The notes below the pieces were generated by a model that saw nothing but the letters and a program-made list of their open reading frames with translations, ran no database searches and had not been told where the DNA came from. From the NCBI RefSeq assembly GCF_000725805.1, contig NZ_JOFT01000028.1, positions 171,806-235,805 of the forward strand: a DNA stretch of 64,000 nucleotides. Direction: 5' to 3'. Positions 26,311-34,787 of this stretch are shown here, in pieces (within the stretch, counting starts at the first letter, position 1; every line of letters begins with the position of its first letter). This DNA comes from Streptomyces xanthophaeus (GTDB lineage: Bacteria > Actinomycetota > Actinomycetes > Streptomycetales > Streptomycetaceae). Position numbers and translations under genes: made by a program.

Positions 26311-27459
26311 CTACGCCGAAACAGAACCGCTGGTCGAAGCGGTCTGCTGGAACAGCCACTCGGACTTCAGCTCCGCATAACCCGGCTTGATCACTTCGTT
26401 GATCATGGCCAGTCGTTCATCGAAAGGAATGAACGCGGACTTCATCGCATTGACGGTGAACCACTGCATGTCGTCCAGCGAGTAGCCGAAGGTGTCGACC
26501 AGGTGCTCGAACTCGCGGCTCATGCTGGTGCCGCTCATCAGCCGGTTGTCGGTGTTGACGGTGAGCCTGAAGTGCAGCTTCCGCAGCAGACCGATCGGGT
26601 GCTCGGCGTACGAGGCGGCCGCGGCCGTCTGCAGGTTCGAGGTCGGGCACATCTCCAGGGGGATGCGCTTGTCCCGGACGTAGGAGGCCAGGCGGCCCAG
26701 CTTCACCGTGCCGTCGGCGGCGACCTCGATGTCGTCGATGATCTTCACGCCGTGGCCGAGGCGGTCGGCGCCGCACCACTGCAGGGCCTGCCAGATCGAC
26801 GGCAGGCCGAAGGCCTCGCCCGCGTGGATCGTGAAGTGGTTGTTCTCGCGCTTGAGGTACTCGAAGGCGTCGAGGTGGCGGGTGGGGGGGAACCCGGCCT
26901 CGGCGCCGGCGATGTCGAAGCCGACCACGCCGTTGTCGCGGTAGCGGTTGGCCAGCTCCGCGATCTCCAGGGCGCGCGCCGCGTGGCGCATCGCGGTGAG
27001 CAGGGCTCCGACGCGGATGCGGTGGCCGTTGGCCTTCGCACGGCGCTCGCCCTCGCGGAAGCCGTCGTTCACGGCCTCGACGACCTCTTCGAGGGTCAGG
27101 CCCGCTTCGAGGTGCTGCTCGGGGGCGTAGCGGATCTCGGCGTAGACGACGCCGTCCTCGGCCAGGTCCTCGGCGCACTCGGCGGCGACCCGGGTGAGCG
27201 CCGCCTTCGTCTGCATGACCGCGCAGGTGTGCGCGAAGGTCTCCAGGTAGCGCGGCAGGGAGCCGGAGTCGGCGGCTTCCCGGAACCAGATGCCGAGCTT
27301 GTCGGCGTCGGTCTCGGGAAGGTTCTCGTAGCCGGCCTCGCGGGCCAGCTCGATGATCGTCCCGGGGCGCAGCCCACCGTCGAGGTGGTCGTGCAGCAGC
27401 ACCTTCGGGGAGCGGCGGATCTGATCCGGGGTCGGCAGGTTAGGGGTCTCGCTCGTCAT
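26311..27459 (-). CDS. add: Adenosine deaminase
   Basis: Zinc hydrolase of 382 residues that turns adenosine and deoxyadenosine into inosine forms for PunA. Zinc and catalytic residues appear in order: HDHLDGG near residue 18, the zinc His in HAGEAFG with its catalytic Glu, RLGHGVK, and the MCPTSNLQ and NTDN segments. The ATG at 27459 has no ribosome site. A probable -10 TAGAGT ends only seven bases upstream, which suggests a leaderless message. An operator palindrome lies 16 bases upstream. Confidence 0.95.
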   Translation of the reverse strand: MTSETPNLPTPDQIRRSPKVLLHDHLDGGLRPGTIIELAREAGYENLPETDADKLGIWFREAADSGSLPRYLETFAHTCAVMQTKAALTRVAAECAEDLAEDGVVYAEIRYAPEQHLEAGLTLEEVVEAVNDGFREGERRAKANGHRIRVGALLTAMRHAARALEIAELANRYRDNGVVGFDIAGAEAGFPPTRHLDAFEYLKRENNHFTIHAGEAFGLPSIWQALQWCGADRLGHGVKIIDDIEVAADGTVKLGRLASYVRDKRIPLEMCPTSNLQTAAAASYAEHPIGLLRKLHFRLTVNTDNRLMSGTSMSREFEHLVDTFGYSLDDMQWFTVNAMKSAFIPFDERLAMINEVIKPGYAELKSEWLFQQTASTSGSVSA

Positions 27460-27475
27460 CTGCGCACTCTAACTC

Positions 27476-27487
27476 CTACGCGCGTAG
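27476..27487. promoter_or_regulatory. Nucleoside-regulon palindrome upstream of add
   Basis: Perfect CTACGCGCGTAG, 16 bases from the add start. On the minus strand TAGAGT (27471-27466) fits a -10 element, so the palindrome lies in the promoter spacer. Transcription would begin about at the ATG. Confidence 0.83.
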
Positions 27488-27573
27488 AGTTGGGTGCCGG
27501 TGGCGGCCCTGGTTATGTAACAGTGACCGCGCGGACGGATGGCGTACACGTCCGGGTCTGAGACTGTTCCGCC

Positions 27574-28296
27574 ATGGCACAGCATGCGCCGCCGTCGCGC
27601 GGGGCCCGCCTGGGGCGGGCGGCCGGAGCGATCGGCTCGGAGTCGACAGTCAGTGGTGTGGTCCTCCTGCTCCCCGGGACGTCCAGATTCTCGCCCGGCC
27701 CCGTGCGCCCGCTCGCGCGGGCCCTGGCCCGGGCCGGCGGGGCGCAGGGGCTGGTCACGCACTCCGTGGTGCACGGCGGGGACGCCCCCCGCGAGGACCA
27801 GGCGGCCTGGGCGGTGACCAAGGCGGTGCGGCGCTACGGCGACGTGCCGGTGTGCCTGGCCGGATACGGAGCCGGGGGCCGGGCCGCGCTGCGGGCCGCC
27901 GGCCACGAAGCCGTCAACTCGGTTCTGGCGCTGGCCCCTTGTTTAGGCGCAGCGGCCCGCGCGCCGTCCCCTGAACCGGTGAAACAGCTGTCGGGGCGCC
28001 AGGTCCTGATCGTGCACGGCACGAACGACGCGAGGAGCGACCCGGAGGAATCCTTCCTCCTCGCGGCGAGGGCGAAGAAGGCCAACCGCTCCACCTGCCG
28101 CTTCGAGGTGCATTCCGACGGGCACGGACTGCGGGAGCACCAGGCCGAGGTGGTCGCGCTGGGGGTGGACTTCGTCCTGGGGGCGGTGTTCACGGGCGCG
28201 TACTCGCGGCCGGTGACCGACGCCCTCGCGGCTCCGCCGCCGCTGGGCCTGCGGATGCCGCTGGCCTCGGGCTTCGGGCGCTCGCCCCGGCGGTGA
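27574..28296 (+). CDS. Alpha/beta-hydrolase-fold protein lacking the usual nucleophile
   Basis: A 240-residue alpha/beta hydrolase fold (LLLPGTSRF..PGPVRPLARALARAG at the oxyanion end). The nucleophile elbow reads AGYGAGG where GxSxG is expected, so the serine is glycine. An acid in VHGTNDARSDPEE and a histidine in VHSDGHGLREH remain in the right places. The protein therefore looks like a non-hydrolytic relative or uses another nucleophile. It faces add on the opposite strand with 114 bases between, with no regulon palindrome of its own apart from the shared region. Confidence 0.83.
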   Translation: MAQHAPPSRGARLGRAAGAIGSESTVSGVVLLLPGTSRFSPGPVRPLARALARAGGAQGLVTHSVVHGGDAPREDQAAWAVTKAVRRYGDVPVCLAGYGAGGRAALRAAGHEAVNSVLALAPCLGAAARAPSPEPVKQLSGRQVLIVHGTNDARSDPEESFLLAARAKKANRSTCRFEVHSDGHGLREHQAEVVALGVDFVLGAVFTGAYSRPVTDALAAPPPLGLRMPLASGFGRSPRR

Positions 28297-28371
28297 CGGG
28301 CAGCGCCCGGGGGCCCGCGCGTAGAGTGAAAAGTGCGAGGACTCGGGCGCTCTCCCACGGAGGCGATGACC

Positions 28372-28743
28372 ATGGCCGGCCTGGTGTCCAAGAACTTCGA
28401 CAAGGCGGACGAGACCCGTCCGTTCGGCGGCGGCAAGGGCCGGCTCGACCTGGTGGAGACCGACGGCGGGGCCGTCGGACGCGGGGTCTTCGAGCCCGGC
28501 TGGAAGTGGTCCGAGCACATCAAGCCGATCGCCGGTACGGAGAGCTGCGAGTCCGCCCACACGGGTTACGTCGTGAGCGGCCGCATGAAGATCGTCATGG
28601 ACGACGGGGACAGCCTGGAGATCGGCACCGGCGACTTCATCCAGGTCGCCCCCGGGCACGATGCCTGGGTGCTGGGCGACGAGCCCTGCGTCGTCCTGGA
28701 CTGGACCGGCTACGGGCGCTACGCGAAGCCGGTCTCCGGCTGA
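28372..28743 (+). CDS. Cupin-domain protein
   Basis: A 123-residue single cupin. The barrel motif one is partly visible (WSEHIKPIAGTESCESAHTGYVVSGRM), with His in SAHTGYV, and motif two is PGHDAWVLGDEPC. Metal ligands may be those histidines plus the Glu in ESCESAH. ATG 28372 follows GGAGG by eight bases and is preferred over the ATG six bases upstream. Its substrate is unknown. Its last 25 bases overlap the end of the opposing ATP-grasp gene. Confidence 0.87.
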   Translation: MAGLVSKNFDKADETRPFGGGKGRLDLVETDGGAVGRGVFEPGWKWSEHIKPIAGTESCESAHTGYVVSGRMKIVMDDGDSLEIGTGDFIQVAPGHDAWVLGDEPCVVLDWTGYGRYAKPVSG

Positions 28744-29966
28744 CGCGTCCGCAGCCCCGGCGGCCCCTGCCCCAGCAGGCCCGCGGCCCGGTCCAGGGTG
28801 CGGGCCAGGGAGCCGGGCGTGCGCCCCGTCGCCAGTACGTACGCGTGGTGCAGCGCGCCCGACGGGGCCCGGCTGACGGTGGCGTCCAGCGGCACCTGGA
28901 GCTGCACCCGTACGACGCCCGGCACGGCGCGCGCCGCGGCGAGCCCGGGCCGGACCCCTTCGAGGCGGCGGCCGGGCGCGAAGTCCACGTAGCGCAGCCC
29001 GGCGTGCGCGGCGCGCGGGACCCGCGCCGGTGCGGGCAGGCCGAGCCCGGCGGCGAGGGCCAGCGCGAGCACGTCGGTGCCGTGGGCGAGCCGGAGCAGC
29101 CGTACGACCTCGTCGCCGCCGGGGCGGGCGTGCGCCTCCACGAGGCGGGGGCCGCGGGAGGTGAGGACGACCTCGGTGTGGGAGGGGCCGTCGCGGTGCC
29201 CCGAGAGGTCGAGGACCCCGCGGACGAGGGCCCGTACGGCCGCGGCGGTCGCGGGGTCCAGGGCCACCGGGAGTTCGTGCCCGGTCGCGGTGAGGCCGGG
29301 GCCGGTGAGCCGGCGGGCCCAGCCGAGGATCCGGTGGCGGCCGTCCTCGGAGAGGGCCGCCACGGCGAGTTCGGGACCTTCGAGCTTCTCCTCGACGAGC
29401 AGGTCGGTGACCTCGGGGTAGTCGCGGACGGCGCGCCGGGCCTCAGCCGCGTCGCGCACCAGGCGCACTCCCTCCCCGTCGGAGCCCGCGCGGGGCTTGA
29501 CGACGCAGGGGTAGCCGATGAGGCCGGCCAGGAAGGGGATCAGGGAGGCCCGTCCGCAGCGGGCGAAGGAGACGGGCCGGCCGGGGTGCAGGGCGGCGTT
29601 GGTGCGGGCGCGCAGCGCGGCCTTGTCCATGAGGGCGGTGACGGCGTCGACGGGGGTGCCGGGCAGGCCCAGTGCCTCGTTGGCGCGGGCCGCGGACAGG
29701 GCAGCGGCCGCGGAGAGGCCGAAGACGGCGGCGCGGCCGTCGCGGACCTCCTCCAGCCGGCCGAGGACCTCGACGAGGCGGCGGTGGTCGCGCCAGTCCA
29801 CCCGTACCCGCCGCTCCGCCCCCTCACGGTCGGATGGCACGGGTGGGCCCGGCGCGACCACCACGGTGTGCGCGCCCGCACGGCGGGCGGCCGCCAGCGC
29901 AGCGGGTCGTGGGCTCAGCAGGACGGCCACCGGCCCCCGCTCCGGTCCGGCTGTCCGCTGCCCCAT
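28719..29966 (-). CDS. ATP-grasp-fold ligase-like protein
   Basis: A 415-residue protein of the ATP-grasp type that joins a carboxylate to an amine or thiol after acyl-phosphate formation. A preATP-grasp domain (residues 1-110) is followed by DKAALRARTNAALHPGRP, YPCVVKPRAGSDGEGV, LLVEEKLEGPELAVAAL, and the metal/ATP residues RLVEAHARPGGDE. A C-terminal domain shows GLRYVDFAPGRRLEG. The substrate is unknown; homologs occur as stand-alone genes or in peptide-natural-product clusters. It diverges from a LuxR-type regulator with 137 bases between, so that regulator may control it. ATG 29966 is used. Confidence 0.87.
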   Translation of the reverse strand: MGQRTAGPERGPVAVLLSPRPAALAAARRAGAHTVVVAPGPPVPSDREGAERRVRVDWRDHRRLVEVLGRLEEVRDGRAAVFGLSAAAALSAARANEALGLPGTPVDAVTALMDKAALRARTNAALHPGRPVSFARCGRASLIPFLAGLIGYPCVVKPRAGSDGEGVRLVRDAAEARRAVRDYPEVTDLLVEEKLEGPELAVAALSEDGRHRILGWARRLTGPGLTATGHELPVALDPATAAAVRALVRGVLDLSGHRDGPSHTEVVLTSRGPRLVEAHARPGGDEVVRLLRLAHGTDVLALALAAGLGLPAPARVPRAAHAGLRYVDFAPGRRLEGVRPGLAAARAVPGVVRVQLQVPLDATVSRAPSGALHHAYVLATGRTPGSLARTLDRAAGLLGQGPPGLRTRQPETGFA

Positions 29967-30008
29967 ACCGCGCTCCCCCCTCACGCCGTGGTGCCACTGT
30001 GCCTCTTC

Positions 30009-30018
30009 GGCATATGCG
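30009..30018. repeat. Inverted copy GGCATATGCG in the ATP-grasp/LuxR intergenic region
   Basis: GGCATATGCG here is the exact inverse of CGCATATGCC at 30099-30108, which overlaps the LuxR-type start codon. The central GCATATGC is itself palindromic, so each copy could bind one regulator dimer. Confidence 0.45.
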
Positions 30019-30103
30019 GATACCGTCCGGTCAGGCGTCGTCTTGCCGCCTTGCGGGAACACGAGGGGTTTATAAACGGACACAGGCCGGGACGAATACG
30101 CAT

Positions 30104-31141
30104 ATGCCTGCCGATGAAGCAGAGGAACTGAGTCCGGCGGCCCGACGCCTGTACGCGTACGCCGTCGAGCGGCACGCCTTCACCACCGCCGAGGCCACCG
30201 GGGCCCTGGGCGTGCGCGCGGCCGCCGCCATCACCGAACTGGCGGCCGCCCACCTGCTCCAGCGCGCCCCGGGCGGCGGGCCGGACCAGTGGAGCGCCGT
30301 GGCACCGCGGGCGGCGGCCGCCCGGGCCCTTGCCCCGCTCGCGCTGCTCGTACGGGAGACCCACGAGGAGATGGACCGGCTGCGGGGACGGCTGGAGACG
30401 CTGGTGCCCGCGTACGAGGCGGGCACGGCCCACCGGGACCTGAGCGGGTCGGGCCGCCTGGAGCTGGTCACCGACCTCGGGGCGGTACGGGCGCTGATCG
30501 CGGAGCTGGTCGCCTCCTGCGGGCAGGAACTGCTGACCTCGCAGCCGGGCGGGGGCCGGCCGCTGGAGACGCTGGAGGAGTCGATCGGGCGGGACGAGAC
30601 GCTGCTCTCGCGCGGAGTCCGGATGCGGACCATCTACCAGCACACGGCGCGGTACTCGCGCCCGACGGCCGCGTACGTGGAGCGGGTGACGGCGCTGGGC
30701 GCGCAGGTGCGGACGCTGGGCGACGGGCTGATGCGGATGCTCATCTTCGACCAGCACACGGGGCTGATGGCGGTCCCGGACCGCAGCGGTGCGGCGCTCG
30801 TGGTGCGGGAGCCGAACGTCGTGCACTTCATGACGGCGGCCTTCGAGCGGTCGTGGGTGGGGGCCGAGCCGTTCCCGACGACGGTGAGCCCGGAGGCGGC
30901 CCGGTCGATCTCGGACGAGCTGCGGCAGACGATCGTGCGGCTGCTGTCGGAGGGGCTGGAGGACAAGGTCATCGCACGCCGGCTCGGCATGTCGGAGCGG
31001 ACCTGCCAGCGCCACATCGCGGAGATCATGCGGGCGGTCGGCGCCAAGTCCCGCTTCCAGGCGGGGTTCCTGCTGGCCGCGCCGCCGGCCGCACCCGCCG
31101 TACCGGCCGCGCCGGCTCCGCCGGAGCCGGATTCCGCCTAG
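30104..31141 (+). CDS. LuxR-family (TrmB-like) transcriptional regulator
   Basis: A 345-residue regulator. The N-terminus (residues 5-60) has a winged-helix resembling TrmB-type (LYAYAVERHAFTTAEATGALGV ... LAAAHLLQR). A central region of about 200 residues includes SRGVRMRTIYQHTARY and a ligand-like fold of Streptomyces LuxR regulators. The C-terminal LuxR helix-turn-helix reads LSEGLEDKVIARRLGMSERTCQRHI. A Pro/Ala tail ends the protein. It diverges from the ATP-grasp gene and shares a pair of inverted GCATATGC elements. ATG 30104 lacks a ribosome site. Confidence 0.88.
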   Translation: MPADEAEELSPAARRLYAYAVERHAFTTAEATGALGVRAAAAITELAAAHLLQRAPGGGPDQWSAVAPRAAAARALAPLALLVRETHEEMDRLRGRLETLVPAYEAGTAHRDLSGSGRLELVTDLGAVRALIAELVASCGQELLTSQPGGGRPLETLEESIGRDETLLSRGVRMRTIYQHTARYSRPTAAYVERVTALGAQVRTLGDGLMRMLIFDQHTGLMAVPDRSGAALVVREPNVVHFMTAAFERSWVGAEPFPTTVSPEAARSISDELRQTIVRLLSEGLEDKVIARRLGMSERTCQRHIAEIMRAVGAKSRFQAGFLLAAPPAAPAVPAAPAPPEPDSA

Positions 31142-31149
31142 GTCGTCTC

Positions 31150-32271
31150 TTACGGCGCGCGGCGCTCGTCGTAGTACGCGCGCAGCCGCGGGCGGCGGAC
31201 CTCGGGGAGGCGTGCCAGTGTGGCGCCGAACGCCCCGTGGTGGGGCCGGAACCCGTACGCCGGGTACCGCGGCAGGGGGTATTCGTCCCGCAGGACCCCC
31301 TCCGGCAGCGTGCCGGACACCGGCAGGGGCGAGGTCTCCCCGGGGAGGGCGAGGTGGGCCCAGACCCCGGTGTCCAGCGGGACGAGGGCCGCTTCGCCGG
31401 ACGGCGGCCGCCACGGCTGCCCGGTCACCGGGTGGCGGGGGACGAGGAGGATGTCGGGGGCGGGCCGGGGTACGCCGATTCCCGGGCCGGCCAGACCTAC
31501 GGAACGGGCCGGGAGGCCGCAGGAGTGGACGGAGGGGAGGGCCGCGGAGACCGCTCGGCCCAGCAGTTCGGCGACGGGGCCGTCGGGGAGGGTCACGGGT
31601 GCGGCGTCCGCCGCCACCACCAGGTGCGCGAGGGCCACCGCGACCGCCGCCTCCCAGCGGCGGCTCCAGGACCCGTCCGGTTCGACGGGCGGGACGGCGT
31701 ACGGCTCCTTCAGCAGGTCGTCCCAGCCGGGGGGCGGTTCCGCGGGAAGGCCGCCGGGGACGCGGCGCACCGCGCCGGGCTCCAGCCACACCGCCTGCCA
31801 GAGCCCGCAGTCGTCCATCCGGGTCGCCACCGCCCGCCCGCACCCCTCGCACGCCAGGTTGGGGCCGTCGCGTCCGTCGAGGCCCTGGCAGTAGCCCGCG
31901 CACTTCTCCGGGATCAGGGCCGTGCCCCGGGAGTCGCCCGGGGCGATGACGATCCTGCCCCGCGCGGCGAAGGACACCGAGTACACCGGCGCGTACACGC
32001 CCCGGCGGGCCGCTCCGGCCTCCCCCGCCTCGTCCCACAACCGCCAGGGCGGGCCCCAGGGTTCGGGGTCGACGGCGTACGTCGCCGGTTCCATCAGCGG
32101 GGGGTGCAGTTCCTCCCAGGCCCCGTAGTGGGTGTGGACGGGAAGGGCGACCCGGGAGACCGGCGCCGTCAGCTCCGCACCGCACCCGGCGCACACGAAC
32201 ACGTCCAAGAACTGCTCCCCCTCCGGCCTGCGTACCCCGTGATCCTCCCGGTCCGGACGCGGACGGACCAC
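31150..32271 (-). CDS. Zinc-ribbon-like protein of unknown function
   Basis: A 373-residue cytoplasmic protein of unknown function. Near the start is CAGCGAE (residues 27-33) and mid-protein CAGYCQ...CEGCGRA, suggesting one or two small zinc ribbons. The rest has many Trp and Pro residues with no catalytic motif that I can place. GTG 32271 (MVRPRPDRED) is the longest start; a start nearer the first cysteine pair is possible because no clear ribosome site is seen. It converges with the LuxR-type gene, the ends being eight bases apart. Confidence 0.72.
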   Translation of the reverse strand: MVRPRPDREDHGVRRPEGEQFLDVFVCAGCGAELTAPVSRVALPVHTHYGAWEELHPPLMEPATYAVDPEPWGPPWRLWDEAGEAGAARRGVYAPVYSVSFAARGRIVIAPGDSRGTALIPEKCAGYCQGLDGRDGPNLACEGCGRAVATRMDDCGLWQAVWLEPGAVRRVPGGLPAEPPPGWDDLLKEPYAVPPVEPDGSWSRRWEAAVAVALAHLVVAADAAPVTLPDGPVAELLGRAVSAALPSVHSCGLPARSVGLAGPGIGVPRPAPDILLVPRHPVTGQPWRPPSGEAALVPLDTGVWAHLALPGETSPLPVSGTLPEGVLRDEYPLPRYPAYGFRPHHGAFGATLARLPEVRRPRLRAYYDERRAP

Positions 32272-32295
32272 TGGATTACGGGCGGCGGACTCCCG

Positions 32296-33237
32296 CTAGG
32301 AAGCCTCCAGTTCAGGGATGAGGCGGCCCCGGCGGGAGAGCAGGAAGCGCTTGAACTCCGCGACCGGCGGGGTGTCGGGATGGCCGTCGAGCCAGGCGAC
32401 GCCGATCTCGCGGACCGCCCGCGGGGCGGTGACGGTCAGCTCGACCACGCCGGGCCGGGCCACGGCCGGGGGCGGCAGCAGGGCCACGCCCAGACCGGCG
32501 GCGACCAGGCCGCGCAGGGTCTCGGCCTCCTCGCCCTCGAAGGCGACGCGGGGCGTGAACCCGGCCTCGGAGCACAGGTCGTCGGTGATGCGGCGCAGGC
32601 CGTAACCGGGTTCGAGGGTGACGAAGGTTTCCTCGGCGGCCTCGGCGAGGCGGATGCGCTTGCGTCCGGCGAGCCGGTGGTCGTCGGGGACGACCAGGCG
32701 CAGCCGCTGCTCGTCGAGGCGGCGGGCCACCAGGTCGGGGGCGACCGGCAGCGGCGAGGTCAGGCAGAGGTCGAGCTCCCCGGCGCGCAGCCGCTCCAGC
32801 ATGGCCTCGCCGTAGTTCTGGACGAGGGAGAAGCGGATGCGCGGGTGGTCGGCGCGGAAGGCGCGGATCAGGCCGGGTACGGTCTCGGAGCCCAGGGTGT
32901 GCAGGAAGCCGAAGGCCACCTTGCCGGAGGCCGGGTCGGCGTCCTGCTGCACGGACCCGGCGGCGCGGGCGATCCCGTCCAGGGCCTGCTCGGTGGAGGC
33001 GAGGAAGGTCCGGCCGGCGGTGGTGAGGACCACGGTGCGGCCCTTGCGGGCGAACAGCGTGACGCCCAGGTCCTGTTCGAGGCGGACGATCGCCCGGGAG
33101 AGCGTGGACTGCGGGATGCCCAGTTCCTGCGCGGCGCGGGTGACGTGCTCGTGCCGGGCCACGGCCGCGAAGTACGCGAGGCGGGGGGCCAGCAGGGATG
33201 TCACGGCCATGTCTTCTTCGTAACGGTTCATTGACAT
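32296..33237 (-). CDS. LysR-family transcriptional regulator
   Basis: A 313-residue LysR regulator. The N-terminal helix-turn-helix is RLAYFAAVARHEHVTRAAQELGIPQSTLSRAIVRLEQDLG (about residues 16-55). The substrate-binding domain follows (KVAFGFLHTLGSETVPGLI ... GLGVALLPPPAV). ATG 33237 is chosen; 33231 and 33210 are in-frame alternatives. It diverges from the MFS exporter gene with 92 bases between, holding a LysR-type box, so it very probably regulates that transporter. The pairing is common in actinobacteria. Confidence 0.9.
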   Translation of the reverse strand: MSMNRYEEDMAVTSLLAPRLAYFAAVARHEHVTRAAQELGIPQSTLSRAIVRLEQDLGVTLFARKGRTVVLTTAGRTFLASTEQALDGIARAAGSVQQDADPASGKVAFGFLHTLGSETVPGLIRAFRADHPRIRFSLVQNYGEAMLERLRAGELDLCLTSPLPVAPDLVARRLDEQRLRLVVPDDHRLAGRKRIRLAEAAEETFVTLEPGYGLRRITDDLCSEAGFTPRVAFEGEEAETLRGLVAAGLGVALLPPPAVARPGVVELTVTAPRAVREIGVAWLDGHPDTPPVAEFKRFLLSRRGRLIPELEAS

Positions 33238-33289
33238 ACGCCGCCCTGAGCTGTGGTGATGCACGAGTGGATCGATTATGGCGAATCCA

Positions 33290-33302
33290 TGCATTGGACG
33301 CA
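33290..33302. promoter_or_regulatory. LysR-type operator between LysR and MFS genes
   Basis: TGCATTGGACGCA fits the LysR T-N11-A rule with inverted TGC/GCA ends and overlaps the region before the MFS start at 33330. Confidence 0.6.
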
Positions 33303-33329
33303 TCAAAAAGGCGGGCCTACCGTCGACGT

Positions 33330-34685
33330 ATGCCTCCCGCTCATACCGGGGCACCCGTCATCCCGGGTGCCTCCACCTCGTTGTTCCCCGCCCCGGCCGC
33401 CCCGGCCGCCCAGGGCCCCGTACCCAAGGGCCCGGCCTCCGAGGGCTCCGCGCCCGAGCGCCGGGAGCCCGGCCGCCCCGGCTACCGCCGGATGAGCCTC
33501 GCCCTCTTCGCCGCCGGTCTCGCGACCTTCGCCCTCCTCTACTCCACCCAGGCCCTGCTCCCTGCGATCTCCGCGGGCTTCGGGGTGACGGCGGGTCAGG
33601 CCAGCTGGACCGTGTCCGCGGCCACCGGCGCCCTCGCCCTGTTCGTGCTGCCGCTCAGCGCGCTGTCCGAACGCTTCGGCCGGACCCGGATGATGACCTG
33701 GTCGATGGTGCTGGCCGTGGGCGTGGGCCTGCTGGTGCCCTTCGCCCCGAACCTGGAGTGGCTGGTGGCGCTGCGCGCCGTCCAGGGCGCGGCGATCGCC
33801 GGGATCCCGGCCTCCGCGATGGCGTACCTGGCGGAGGAGGTCAAGCCGAAGGCACTGGTCGGTGCGATCGGCCTGTTCGTCGCGGGCAACTCCATCGGCG
33901 GCATGAGCGGCCGCCTCGTCACCGGCTGGGCGGCGCAGCTGGGCGGCTGGCGGATGGGCCTGCTGTCCGTCGGTCTGCTGTCCCTGGCCTGCGCGGTGGC
34001 CTTCCTGGTGCTGCTGCCCCGGGCCCGGTTCTTCCGGCCGGCCTCGCTGAGCCCGCGCGCGGTGGGCCGTACCGTCGCCGGTCACCTGCGCGATCCGCTG
34101 CTGCTGCGGCTGTACGGGATCGGCGCGCTGTTCATGACCGTCTTCGGCGCCGTGTACACCGTCATCGGCTACCGGCTGGTGGACGAGCCCTTCTCCCTCG
34201 GGCAGGGCGTGATCGGCTCCATCTTCCTGATCTACCTGGTCGGCACGGTCTCCTCGGCGGCCGCGGGCCGGCTGGTGGCCCGCGCCGGGCGGCGCGGGGC
34301 GCTCTACCTGGCCGTGACCACCACCGCGCTGGGGCTGCTGCTCTCGCTGTCGGACTCCCTGGCACTGATCCTGCTCGGGCTGGTGCTGATCACGGCGGGC
34401 TTCTTCGCGGGGCACGCGGTGGCCTCGGCCGCGGTGAGCCGTACGGCGCAGACGGGCCGGGCGCAGGCGTCCGCGCTGTACCAGTCGGCGTACTACCTCG
34501 GCTCCAGTGCGGGCGGCACCCTGGGCGCCCTCGCCTACCACTCGGCGGGGTGGGCGGCCACGGTGGGGATCGCGCTGCTGGCCGTGCTCGGCGTCGTGTC
34601 GATCACGCTGTACGGGTCCCGCGCGGCGCGGGCCGAGCGGGTCCGCCAGCTCCCGGTGGCGCGGCGGGCGGCCGCTGCGCGCTGA
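33330..34685 (+). CDS. MFS transporter (efflux type)
   Basis: Twelve-helix major facilitator of 451 residues. A proline-rich cytoplasmic N-tail (about 50 residues) precedes the first helix (LALFAAGLATFALLYSTQALLP). The MFS loop 2-3 signature is SERFGRTRMM and the antiporter-like motif in helix five reads LFVAGNSIGGMSGRL. The last helices end at YGSRAARAERV. It fits the YnfM/arabinose-efflux-like group, so proton-driven export of a small molecule is inferred. It is divergent from the LysR gene, which likely controls it. Confidence 0.9.
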   Translation: MPPAHTGAPVIPGASTSLFPAPAAPAAQGPVPKGPASEGSAPERREPGRPGYRRMSLALFAAGLATFALLYSTQALLPAISAGFGVTAGQASWTVSAATGALALFVLPLSALSERFGRTRMMTWSMVLAVGVGLLVPFAPNLEWLVALRAVQGAAIAGIPASAMAYLAEEVKPKALVGAIGLFVAGNSIGGMSGRLVTGWAAQLGGWRMGLLSVGLLSLACAVAFLVLLPRARFFRPASLSPRAVGRTVAGHLRDPLLLRLYGIGALFMTVFGAVYTVIGYRLVDEPFSLGQGVIGSIFLIYLVGTVSSAAAGRLVARAGRRGALYLAVTTTALGLLLSLSDSLALILLGLVLITAGFFAGHAVASAAVSRTAQTGRAQASALYQSAYYLGSSAGGTLGALAYHSAGWAATVGIALLAVLGVVSITLYGSRAARAERVRQLPVARRAAAAR

Positions 34686-34787
34686 CGGAATCTACGCCTG
34701 GGGCACAGGTAATTCCCGCCCCTTTTCCGGGCATTGAACCCTGAGGAGGCGGCCACCGCGCGAGCGGTGCGGGCAGGGGAGGACCGG

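Noticed and set aside
28309..28327. CCCGCGCGTAGAG before the cupin gene as a seventh regulon palindrome
   Set aside because: Only the right half (GCGTAG) matches; the left half CTACGC is absent, and the gene has no link to nucleosides.
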